Source of the DNA: Scatophagus argus
Taxonomy: Eukaryota > Chordata > Actinopteri > Scatophagidae
Assembly: GCF_020382885.2 (NCBI RefSeq)
Contig: NC_058494.1
Coordinates: 25,920,012-25,984,011, forward strand
Direction: 5' to 3'
DNA length: 64,000 bases
Each line of letters opens with the position of its first letter. The first letter of the stretch is position 1. The notes beneath the pieces are model-generated. The model did no database searches. It worked only from the letters and a program-made list of their open reading frames with translations, and was not told the DNA's origin. Made by a program: the position numbers and the translations under genes. Below, piece by piece: positions 1-10,750 of the stretch.

Positions 1-502
1 CAAACATCTCAGGACATCATGTACTCTTCACTTCATTCCATGAAACTCTTCTTCCCTTTTGCTCGTCCGTCTGCACCACAGAGCATCCAGGATATAAATA
101 CAATTCAGAGCAGGAATCACCCAAACCAATAACTGACCATCGTCTCCAGCTGTCTAGCACAGATTTGAGTGTAAATATAAAATGAATAATGCATCCTGAC
201 TAAGACGAAGATGACTAAGACATCTTTTGGACACCTGAGATGGAGACGAGTGTGCCGGAGATGAGACGGTGAACAAATATAGAAACCCGCCCACATGCAG
301 GAACAATGCCTACTAATAACATCTATTTTCTGACGTGGCTGCGCAGACACTGTGCAGGTGCTCTGCAGAGACGCTGAAGCCAAACACTGACAACCACCCC
401 TGCTTTGGAAGTGGGTGAGTCCAGAGTGAGAGCACACCTGGTTCATCTGGCCTGAGAAGAAACCATCCCGGATGGTAAAACGGGGGTGTTGGTTTAGATA
501 GT

Positions 503-601
503 GTGTGTGTGTGTGGGTGTGTGAGTGTGTGTGTGTGTCAAGCCCCTCCCCCCATTTGGTATTTAGATATCAATCCTGCCTCAAAGGTTGGTTTCTTCTC
601 T

Positions 602-648
<47 letters not shown>

Positions 649-693
649 GAGCCAAAAACACATAAAAGTGCTTGTGGCTGAATGAATACAGCA

Positions 694-735
<42 letters not shown>
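503..735. repeat. Cluster of (GT)n microsatellites
   Basis: Three GT runs lie close together (about 503-538, 605-644 and 697-735). The reading frames over them encode only alternating Cys-Val or Thr-His and are not genes. Confidence 0.95.
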
Positions 736-737
<2 letters not shown>

Positions 738-2062
738 TGCATCAGTCTGTCCCATTCTCCCACCCTATTCTACCTCTCCTTCACTCTCCATCAATAGAAT
801 AAAAAAGAAAACACCACCACTGAGCTTTTCAGCAAAAGCATCCCAGCACCAACACACACACACACACACACACACACAGGCTGGCTAAAGGCCAATCAAT
901 AATTCACATAGTGCAGATTGAATGTAGATCAGTGACTCAACATGGGGGGAAAGCAGTATGGCTCTGCACCTCCATCGCTCTCTAATTCCCATCCTTTCTT
1001 CTTTCTTCTCTCTTCCCTGCTCTCCATTTTAGGACCTCTTGTCCATTTCTGTCTGTCCTCTTCTCTTCTTCTTCTTCCTGCTTGCACTCGATGTCCCATC
1101 TCCTGTCTGGATCGGGTTCTGCAGTAGTCTTCTGGATCCAGCTCCGGGTCGATCACCTGTGTCCACCGGTTTACACGACAAACGTTGCTGTTGCGGATGA
1201 GCGCTGGTTCTCGAGGCGAAACGCAGCTGTCGTCTGGTTAGAACGTTGGTCTTCGGTTGTCGGTTGACGCTCATCACTGAATATTGTCTGGTCACTTCAG
1301 CGTTGGGTTACGCCTGGTTTGAAGCCCTAATTTGTTGCCCATCAATTACTTTTAAAATCTTCTGCCAAATCAGATTGATGTCATCTAGTTTGGACAAACT
1401 TTATTGGGTTTGTGGATGGAGAAAAGCTTCACCTGGACGCCGTTAAATGGCGCACAGAAAGACAAACAGCACTGGCGTGTTATTCCTCAGCCAATCCATG
1501 CGACCACGCTGGTTATCTTTAGCTTTATTTCCCCCACTTCCTGTCACCACTTCTGTGTCTCCCTGCTACATTTCAGTGTCTCTCATCCGTCACCTCAACC
1601 CTTTTCTCTCTCCAGCTCGTCCACAAAAACACTTTTGTCCCCACTTCTTCAAATGGACTCGTTGCACAGCAGACATTTTGACACATTTTGCCATAGCAGG
1701 AAACTCTCTGGTGCATTAATGAGAGTTGTTACTGTACGTGCTGTCTCACTGTTACCGGGACGCCTAAAGAAACCTCTGTCCACTGTCCACCTGTCCTGCT
1801 GTGACGAGTCAAAATGTCCGCACTCGCACTGTAAAGGAGAACGCGTGTCTTGTGTATTTGCATGTGAAAGTTAAACTCGGACGATTTCTTTCTGATAATT
1901 TCTCCAGTGATTTTCCCATCACACGGCCTCTTCAAACACACACACACACTCTTGCATATAATATGCAACAGACATCACACACACTCAGAGGGGTGGCAGC
2001 CCACACACAGAGTTGAGGAGAGGACAGCAGGGGCGTCACATTTCACCACAGTGAGATCCAGA

Positions 2063-2110
<48 letters not shown>
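2063..2110. repeat. (CA)n microsatellite
   Basis: An almost pure CA run of about 23 units inside cacna1a intron 1. Confidence 0.95.
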
Positions 2111-2112
<2 letters not shown>

Positions 2113-2278
2113 ACTGTGAGGATCACATATCTGGAGTAGAGTTCTGTCAAAACAACCATTACCATGGTGCTTGTCTGCCTGTCAGGATGTTGTATCCACG
2201 TATGGATGGATGGATGTACGTGTGTGTGTGCTCAATGAATGTATGTATGCATGTAAATATATGGGTGCTTTGTGTTCA

Positions 2279-2430
2279 CTATATAGACAAAAGTATCCAG
2301 ACAAACCTCTTCACAGGGATGTTTTTCAGTGGTTGGGCTTCCAGTGAAGGGAAATGTTGATGCTTCAGCATAACAAGACATTTTGGACAATGCCATGTCT
2401 CCAACAGTTTGGGGAAGGCACTTTTTTTAG
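2279..2430 (+). mobile_element. Tc1-like transposon fragment A
   Basis: It starts with a CTATATAGACAAAAGTATCC-like terminal sequence. It then matches the body of the better copy at 14400-14828, including the shared stretches AGTGAAGGGAAAT and GACATTTTGGACAATGC. The copy is truncated and has no usable open frame. Confidence 0.6.
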
Positions 2431-2722
2431 TTCACAGAAGGCCTGTTTATGCAATTAGCTGCATGTTAAGCCATATGATGTGATGAAAAATTCTCCAAGA
2501 GGCACCTCAACACCTCAGACACAACTGAGAGATCAAATCCAGTGACTCAAGTTAGCCAAGAGGTCCCAGCAGACAGCTAGCAGTCAGTAGTCACTCAAAT
2601 CCTCTACAGCCTTAATTACAACTTGCATGACTGCCTCTATATAATTTAAGGGTGAGTTATAAACATTATTAATTTTTATATTATTATATAAAATAAAAAA
2701 ATATTATATAAAAATTAAATAT

Positions 2723-2756
2723 GGAAACAAAAAAAACAAAAACCTTTTTTGTTTCC
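2723..2756. repeat. Perfect 12-bp hairpin
   Basis: The arms GGAAACAAAAAA (2723-2734) and TTTTTTGTTTCC (2745-2756) pair perfectly around a 10-nt loop. Just upstream (2670-2720) lies an imperfect AT-rich inverted repeat. This may be the end of a small inverted-repeat element; no gene is seen. Confidence 0.7.
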
Positions 2757-2799
2757 ACATTCACTGAGTTTATTTCCTCTCATTTTAACATGGAGGCTG

Positions 2800-2895
2800 A
2801 CTCACTTTTGGAGCCAGCCCCAAGTGGCCATTTGAGGAACTGCATATGTTTTTTTGTTACTTCTGTGTTGGTTTCACTTTTCAGGCCTGGAGGCT
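2800..2895 (+). repeat. Fish interspersed repeat, copy 1
   Basis: It contains GGAGCCAGCCCCAAGTGGCC, a gap, then TTGGTTTCACTTTTCAGGCC. I recognise this as a widespread teleost repeat of uncertain class. Related copies lie at about 22231-22335, 51706-51808 and 62575-62670. Confidence 0.5.
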
Positions 2896-3152
2896 GCAGC
2901 TTGCCTTTTTCGTATCGTGGCATCAGCAATATCAAACGTGCCGTTATGTCACCAGATTGTATCGTGGTAAATGAGACGCAGAGAGAGGGAGCGATTGCAC
3001 ACTGGAGCGTGAACGTCCCAAATGGTGCTTTTTCTGCCAACCACAGAGCTGCTCTGACTCTGTGTGTGTGTGTGCCGGGAGGCAGGAGAGCCCCCTGAGG
3101 TAAGTGATCCTGCTGAACAGGTGTAACAGTATCACCTGCCCCCACCCACACC

Positions 3153-3188
<36 letters not shown>

Positions 3189-4599
3189 ACTATCACAGCC
3201 TCTGTCAGCCGTGACTGATCTGAAAGGATCCACTTGCCCCAAGCCAGACGGATGAAGCCAAGCCACCAGCTGACCCGTCAGAAAGAGAGAGAGAGAGTGT
3301 GTGTGTGTGTGCTCGCATGTCCATGTATCATTTACATGTTTGTTTACAACACATGTATGTGTGTTGAATCGGATGACTTCAACAGCCACATACATGTATC
3401 TATGACTACCAGCTTATCTCTGTGGATCTGTATCTGTGTGTGTGTGTGTGTGTGTATGTGTGCACTTCCTTGTATCTGATTTGATTAGTTGGAACTCACA
3501 TTCATCATTCTACCATAGTAAGACAACAGCATCTACTGCAGACGTCACACACACAGTCTCAAACACGAATCACATGCACATAAACAAGACACACACACAC
3601 ATCTTTAGATCAATAACATCTGCAACGCTGAAGTTTATCCTGCCGACCGGGTTGGCATATCTTTATATTTTAGCAATATTCTCTTTGCTTCTCATGTTTG
3701 TGTTGGGGCGCTGCTCCCATACGAGTTACTAAGACAAGGTGACATTCGTCCCTCCGATTGTCTCCGAGGGGACGTGGGGTCTGTCTTTAATCTCTTCTCT
3801 GCACAGCACCGTCTGCCTCCCTCCACCCGTCTCTCCCTCACATGATACCAGGCAGCGAGGCCAGAACCCGGCTGGGAAAGTGTGAAACCCACACAGGCAA
3901 CGTACGCCCGGGACAGATGGTCAGGGAGAGGCGTACAGCTCATACGCTGATGCTGTCACCTGGTTTGATACGATGCTGCTTTGACCGAAGACATGGAGCG
4001 GATTTCTAAAGCAAACTGGGAAGAAAAGAGTTAAAAACACTTTGGGATTTTGATTTGATTCATTCAACCCTCGTACGCAAACTTTAGAGCTGGTTCATTC
4101 ACGGTGCAGGCAACAGCTCGTACGATCAGTTATGCAAATTTTCAAATAATTTTTGGAAACTTTATGGTAAGAAAGTGTGTTGGTGAGCGTTTCAGTAAGC
4201 AGGCTTCATTTGGTTCGCCTCGGCTCCACCCACGCTCCACCTGGAGTCAGGCGGAGTCACACGGAGCTGCTAACACTGAGCTTCGATGTCACAGTAGACT
4301 GTCCATGTGCACGGCCCCTAATATCTGCAAACCGACAATGGATGGACGCACTGGAAATATCAATTCACTTTGGACAAGTTTATAAAATCTGTGCTACATT
4401 TGGATAAAACTGGCTCACGGCACATGCGGGTCACCTGTCTGCGTTTTGAACATTCTATTCACTTCATCTTGCACGCTATGATAAACAACGCAGCGCTAAA
4501 GTGTCTAAACTGAATTAAATGGAGGGGGACAGAAGAGTAAAAGACAAAAAGAGAGAAGATGGAGGACAGAACTTCTGAAGCAGAGTTGCAGGGGAAGAA

Positions 4600-4700
4600 G
4601 TGCAGTGGAGACAGGAGGAGATGAAAGGGGTGCAGGGAGAGAGGGAATGGGGAAGTGCAGGCGGAGGGAGGGAGGGAGGGAGGGAGGAGGGGAGGTATAA
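4600..4700. repeat. Purine-rich tract with (GAGG)n
   Basis: The plus strand is nearly all purine, with a GGAGGGAGGG run at about 4661-4696. This is simple sequence with mirror symmetry. Confidence 0.8.
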
Positions 4701-5390
4701 TGAAGTCCTCTGGGTCTCTGGTGGAAGAAGCCACCGCGCCTGCCAGCCGACACAGCCTGACTCCGTACAGATGGCGGCGAGCTGAGACACGCTCAGGTCG
4801 CTTTCAAAGCGGGAAGAGGATGTTCTTTAAATCTGAAAATGTTTTGCAAAAAAAACTAAAATAAATGAATAAATAATAAAAATTCCTCTCGGACTCAGCT
4901 TCAACCTGATGTTTCTGCCTCCGTGCGCGAGTGTTTGGACAGGATGCTCAAGTAAGTGTGTTTGCTAGTTGTTTTTTTCTGGGCAGGTGATGATGATGAT
5001 GGCCTCAAACAACAACCTCAAGAGTCTCAGTTATGTAAAAGAGATCGTTGTTGCCGTTAATGTGATGTAACACTGTAGCACTGTGGCTACCTGAGAAATA
5101 AACGCTGCATGTCTGATGTGCTGGTGCTTGGAAATACTGATACTGCGTTGATAATACACGCATGGTTTGACAATACTGTGCAAATAATCCAGTGCAGGTG
5201 GTTAACACGGGACTAGAGGGCTCACCACAGTGTCAGAAGGGGGCCACAGACTGGGCTGGAGAGGCAACCAGAAGGCCTTGATTGAGGTTCGGCTGGTTAC
5301 GTGCAGCTGGCTGAAGCAGCAGATGAGAATTCGATGACATAACGACGTTGTTACCCAAACCTTAGCATGAGCATCTTAAATTAAAAACAC

Positions 5391-5496
5391 GAGACGCGAG
5401 ATCCTGGTCTCCAGCATCGAGACGCGAGATCCTGGTCTCCAGCATCGAGACGCGAGATCCTGGTCTCCAGCATCGAGACGCGAGATCCTGGTCTCC
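5391..5496. repeat. 28-bp tandem repeat, nearly four copies
   Basis: Units start at 5391, 5419, 5447 and 5475, each opening GAGACGCGAGATCCTGGTCT. The first three are identical over 28 bp and the fourth diverges after 5496. Each unit carries GAGAC and GTCTC as short inverted arms. It lies in cacna1a intron 1. Confidence 0.95.
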
Positions 5497-6875
5497 TGCG
5501 CTTTGCGTTATCACCAAGCATCCACCACAAACTCCTCCATCGTTTTTCATCGTGTTGTTCAATCCTGTGCTTCTTAAGTCCATTCTCATCACTAATGCAA
5601 ACTTCTAACCCCCCAATCGTGATTTCTCACCTTCCAACCAACATGCACAAACTGAAGAAATAAAGAAACAAACTATAAGCTGGGGAAAACTCTGCTATTT
5701 TTATAAGCTGGTGGAATTCCTAAAAATGTTTTTTTATTCCTGCAGAAAAGCCAAAACATTTTGGCAGAGAGATGAAGGAAAGCTCTCTGGCAAAGCAGCA
5801 GCTTCCCCTCCTCCTCTAAAACCTGACTTTCAAAAGGCGTTTCAGCTGATCAGGGATCAGCTGACATATGGATACTTAGAACAAAATTCCTGACTTCTCT
5901 TTTATTGTTGACTTAACAGCTAATCGGACGGTCTGCTGGCAGCAGGAAACACCACAACTGAATCGGTTTCCGTGATCCAACTGCCTCTACGCAAAACACA
6001 ACACTTATTATTACAGGCCTCACACTGATGTGATTCAGATAAATTAAGATCTGCGGCAGCTTATCACATGACCGTGATGTCACATCATTCCAGGCGTTAC
6101 GTTACCTCAACAGCAGCTGACGAACAGCATCAGACGAGCTGCCGAAGATGACTGACGTCTCTTCTGTTTTCATGCCTCCAACATTTGGAAGAGTCTTCTC
6201 CAGCAGTTCAGTCGAAGCTTTAGGATATTTAAACCCCATTAATCTTGTTTATAAAGTACACAAGTCTAATCTTTTCCTTCTTATTTGACTTTCAGGCATT
6301 TGCTTGCATTTGCTTTCCCTGTTCTTATCGGCATTTCTTTATCTTTTATTCATGTGCCTGTGAAGCAGTTTAAAGTGGAAATCTGAGTATACGAGCTAAT
6401 TTACAATTAAAGCGGCCGAACTGGCTGAGCGAGTTCTATCGTCCTGTAAACCAGGACCAACCAACCCAGAAGGTTTTAAAACCTCTCTCAGTCGAATTCG
6501 CAGTTCAGTTGCCCTGCTGTAACGTCACCTTGAAAGTAGCATCAATCAGTGAGTGAATCAAAAGGAAAATTAACTATCAAGTATTCTGATGCTCCTTTCA
6601 TTCAGGAAACAGTTGCTGGTTTCGACTTCTTAAATGTCAGGATTTGCTGCAAAGAGTCTTTGGACTGCTGGTTGGACAAAAGTAACTCTTTCTTTATAAC
6701 AGTTGTAATTTACAGGTTTTATTCATTTCTTCTGGTTGGCTGCTCGTCTTCATTTTTCATTTCCTTGATGGACGTTTTGTTTGTGTGTTTTGATTGTGTC
6801 TAATGTTTTTGTGGCTGCGATTGGTTCACGCTCTGCAGCTCAGAGTTCAGTTTGCTCCCTCACTCCTGATCTCCT

Positions 6876-6895
6876 ACATTTCCCAGAATGCCCGG
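6876..6895 (+). promoter_or_regulatory. ZNF143/Staf-like site
   Basis: The sequence CTACATTTCCCAGAATGCCC resembles the known ZNF143 (Staf) consensus ACTACA-N-TTCCCAGMATGC. It is not next to a recognised start site, so its function is an inference. Confidence 0.35.
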
Positions 6896-8493
6896 CCCAA
6901 AGCCCTGAGGCTCAGAGTTGTTACGTTAAGCTGTTTGCGATGCAGGCAGAGCAAGTGACAGTGAGAGAAACCAAGTGCAACTCGCTCTTCCTCAAAACCC
7001 AACGCCGCTTTCTGTCTTCTATTCTTCTGCAATCTGGATTCATGAAGCGGGCGAACTGGTGAAGAACACTCTCATTGTGCCTCTTCAAAGACTCAGCCCA
7101 CTGTGACTGACAGCCAGCAGTGCAAAAAGTGCACAACGGGATACTGCACATGCAAAAACCTGCTTGTTAAAGCCAGACTACCGACAAGGTGAGCAACGGT
7201 CCCCGAGGCTCGGACCTCGAGGGGCTCCAAAAGCCCCAGCTGACTTGTGGCAATTTCATTAAATATGCGGCATTAAAGCACACATTCAGTCGTCGTTATT
7301 AAGTCATTTTGAAGCCTCCCCTTGTATGGGGGCAGGGCCAAAACAGGGTTTTCAGCATTTTTCTAGTTTCCAACAAAACTAATGAAAAAATTCTCTACTC
7401 TGGCTGCGATGTGGCCGCCTCTCCACCTGCAGCCACCAGCCTGTGATGTCAAAGCAAAGTTATAAATGTAGCGCAGAAGAAGTATAAAGTAGCAGAAATG
7501 GGGATACTCAAGTGAAGTACTTCAAAGTGCAGCACTTCTGTAAAGTGTACTACGTCACGCTCCATCACTGTTTAAGATTTTTACTGTCGCCGCAAATGTC
7601 TGATGGTTTCACATCCAGTCAGTCTTGTTCATCATCAATAATCAACATCCATCCTAAAAAAAAACAAAAACAAACAACAAATCAACTGATCCTGACTGCA
7701 TATGACCAGTGCTCCTCCTCAGTTTAAACTGTGCCACCAGGGGTAACCGGAGCTCTGGCGTGCTAATGGTGTGACTATAACATCCTAAAGCCTAAAAACG
7801 CGGCTGATCCGAGGCCAGGCCAGATCGACTCTGTTCCAGCCTCCACCTGTCCTGACCATCACAGGTTTTTCCACTGCTTTCCTGTAGGATGAGCCACAGG
7901 CCGGCCTTATATGGTCAGTAGTAATTAGAGCAGGAGACTCATTTCCTCTCCCTTCTGGTTGCATGGTGCTTAAGCCTTTATAATGCTGACATCAGCACTC
8001 AGCTCTCACTACACTAGGCCCAACACACACACACACACACACACACTCAGGTCACTAACTGGTTCGAGCTAAATGCTGTATTCAAGACGCATCTTCATCA
8101 CCAGCAGCATCAACGTGATTGTCATGGCTGCTGACGTCATGACAACCGCCATCAACGTCGGCATCATTTTTGATGCCATCAGAGGTGGCAGCCTTATCAG
8201 CTGAGCCCGAGGAAATCATGTTTTCTGTCATCGATCAGTCAGCACTGCAAAAAGCCATACAGCGCGCGCGCGCACACACACACACACACACGCACATGTA
8301 ACATCTCACAGCTGAGCAGAGGAAGACACCACACGCTGTCAATCACCACAACTTTCACCCTGCAGGCTAATTCAGCACCAAAGCCTCCACACCACAGGAG
8401 GCCACACCTCGCCAACCACTCCACCACACCCACCCACCCACGCGCACGCACACACACACACACACACACACAGTACCTTGGCAGTCTGCTCAT

Positions 8494-8503
8494 GAAAGGA
8501 TAT
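8494..8503 (-). promoter_or_regulatory. cacna1a: U12-type (AT-AC) 5' splice site of cacna1a intron 1
   Basis: Read on the minus strand, the intron begins ATATCCTTTC, which matches the U12-dependent donor consensus ATATCCTT. Conserved minor introns are established in voltage-gated sodium and calcium channel genes. The conserved channel residues stop exactly here. Confidence 0.85.
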
Positions 8504-8802
8504 GGCCATTCGGTGATCTTTTTGGCGTACTTCCTCACCACGTTGTCTTCGCTGAAGAGGAAGAGGGAGCGGTTGACCGTTAGGCAGCTCTGCCGGACGG
8601 GTATGGGGTTGTACAGGGCCATGGTCCGGGCTCTCTGGGCCATCGACTGCTTGTACATCCGCTGCGCTCCGGGGGGCCCCCCTTGCCTGCTGCCGCCGCG
8701 GCCGGGCCCCCCTTGTCCGCCGGCACCCCCGCCACCACCGCCACCACCACCTCCTCCTCCTCCTCCATACCTGTTGGGTAGCTCGTCTCCAAAACGCGCC
8801 AT
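8504..8802 (-). CDS. cacna1a: Voltage-gated calcium channel alpha-1A (Cav2.1, P/Q-type), first coding exon
   Basis: This exon encodes the cytoplasmic N-terminus of the pore subunit of the presynaptic P/Q-type calcium channel. It opens [14 protein letters not shown], followed by an uninterrupted 14-Gly run, a G/R-rich linker with SRQGG, then [20 protein letters not shown], and ends KKITEWP. The start MARFGDE, the SRQGG linker and the QRMYKQSM core favour alpha-1A over alpha-1B (MVRFGDE). The ATG at 8802 is the family start. The exon ends after the second base of the last Pro codon (99 codons plus 2 nt), where vertebrate cacna1a is also interrupted. The next bases, ATATCCTTT, match the minor-spliceosome (U12, AT-AC) donor, so the open frame beyond 8504 is intron. 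Teleosts keep two paralogs (cacna1aa, cacna1ab), which I cannot tell apart from one exon. Confidence 0.93.
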
Positions 8803-10750
8803 TCTGCAGACACCAAACGCCAGAGGTTAGGAAGGAGCCGGGGGGGAACCTCAGAGTGACACCTCCACATGCCACCACCCCATCAGCCTCGGCTCCAAAC
8901 ACACATGCAGGACGGAGTAGTTCCTTCTCTGGCGTTAACTCTCGCTCTCTTTCTCCTGCTAGCTATCTGTGTCTCCTTCCCAGATCTTCAGCGCCGAGAA
9001 GATACCTCCATTTGTGTGTGGAGAGGGAGGAGGGAGGGAGGGAGGAGGAGGAGGAGGAGAAAGGGGGGGCGTGGAGGGGGGGAGTGGGAGGGAAAGCGCA
9101 CGGTGTCTCTGGTCGTGTGTGTGGAATATGAATGGCAAACAGAACGATGTTTGTATGAGATTTCAGGCAAATCAGTTCCCTGACAGGAAAAAAAATGTCG
9201 ATTTGTTTTACTGGCAGGTGAGGAAACTCAAAAAATGTTGGCTGTTGTCAGAGCATCAGCGTTTCCACTCCGTGAAGAAGAGCAAGGCATCCTGTTTTTA
9301 CTTGATTTTTCTCTCATTTATTTATTTATTGGTCGGGAGGTTAAGAAAAAACTCGAGCCGCTTCTTGCATTTAAATACACAACGAAATCGATCACTTCAA
9401 CTACATGCGATAAGGATGCATAGCTGTGCGTTTAAAGAAATATTGCAATCATCTCCACTAAGTAGGCTACCCTTGCTGGGGACTGCGTCTTTTTTCCGCG
9501 CTCAACAGCTCAGCGCATCTTGACAGGATCTGCAGTTGTCTTTTATCCTTCTCCCCAGGTCCCGCCACCCCCCCCTTTTTTCCTGCGAGATAAAAATAGA
9601 AATAGATAAGAGTAAAATCTTTAATAATTCATTTATTCTTGTGCCATATATCCGCAGTGTTTGATGTGGCACGGCAGATATCCCCGCTGCTGCCACCTCT
9701 CACCGCCACCACGCCACCCGGGTTACACGCAAACGCCAGCCGAGGGGGGCTTCCCCAAAACCCGAGCCTGGTGACATTTGTTGATATTTGGTGATGGACG
9801 GTGCGGCATCCCTCCCTCCCTCCTCCTCCTCCTCCTCCTCCCCCTCCTCCTCACCAAGGCGTCGGTCAGTGATTTTGGGCGTGATTGCGCGCACTTGGAG
9901 ACGAAAACACACCGGTGCTCAATCTACCAATTTACGTCTTCCCCCCGCTTCCCCTCCCCCGAAAAAGAAAAAATGAGTTGATGAAATAATGTCCACAATA
10001 ATCATCTATAATCCAAGGTTGGGAGAAGATGAATCCCGGACGAGTAGGATCCGGAGAAGCAGAAAAAGACCACTGGGGGAGGCAGCTTCATCACCATCAT
10101 CAATTCTTGGTCGGAAAACACGACGGCGGCGGTGCGGGTGTGTTGTAGCAGCGGCTCGCATCTTCTCCTCCGCCACCGGGCAGAAACCGTACACCATCCC
10201 CACCCAGCAGCATCGCCCCCGAGGCTCCCCGAACCAGAGAGAGGCGGCCAGCCCCGCAGAGCTACAGCAAGTCCAGCGTCTGTTCTCTCTGCCTCTCTCT
10301 CTCTCTAGCTCTCTTATCCCTCCCTTCCTCCCTCTCTCTCTCTCTCTGATTTTTTTCTTTCCTCCCTCGACCCCCCGCGGGGACGTGAACCAACACGCAG
10401 TGGGTCCGGAGGCGGTATATTCCCGTGGAGATCAGCCTTGGAAACGAAGGAGAGAGAGAGAGCAAAAAAACCCGACGAGCGGAGCGCCTCTCGGGCTCTC
10501 CAGCGTTCAGTCAGCCGTCGGGGTTGAGCCGCGCACTGAGCATCTGATCAGAAACGGGAACCGAGCGCCGCGCGCAGATCCGTGGCCAAGCCCAGAAGCG
10601 CACGACGCACGGCGCCTCCCCGGAGCCTCCCCCACTCCGACGCACTCCCCAGTAGCGCACGGCGGAGATGCATGGGCGTCAGTTGGGTCTGGCAAGGTGT
10701 GGCAGCGCGCCTCACCTTGGCTCGAGAATTAACAAAACACATCAGAAAAA
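8803..10750 (-). promoter_or_regulatory. cacna1a: cacna1a 5' leader and CpG-rich promoter region
   Basis: Upstream of the cacna1a start codon the sequence becomes GC-rich. CpGs are dense from about 9650 to 10730, with long CT/GA simple tracts at about 9020-9080, 9815-9855 and 10290-10350. This is the expected place for the transcription start and 5' untranslated region; no TATA box stands out. Plus-strand frames across it, including one of 247 codons at 9989-10732, are explained by high GC and show no recognisable domain. Confidence 0.55.

Larger units (their letters stand above)
1..8503 (-). other. cacna1a: cacna1a intron 1 (partial; continues past the window start)
   Basis: This is transcribed on the minus strand downstream of the cacna1a first coding exon. 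I looked for the next exon, which in this family encodes the start of membrane segment IS1 (a PFEYM-like motif), and did not see it, so the intron runs off the window. It contains many (GT/CA)n runs, a Tc1-like fragment at about 2279-2430, a 28-bp tandem repeat at 5391-5496 and AT-rich hairpins. Open frames here are short or made of dinucleotide repeats, and I regard none as genes. Confidence 0.7.

Noticed and set aside
8239..8503. Continuation of the cacna1a frame past 8504
   Set aside because: Homology to the channel ends at the ATATCCTTT donor; the rest reads through intron and a GT repeat.
9989..10732. 247-codon plus-strand open frame
   Set aside because: It lies in the CpG-rich cacna1a promoter region on the opposite strand. 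The protein is Arg/Pro/Ser-rich low-complexity sequence with no domain, so high GC explains the absence of stops.
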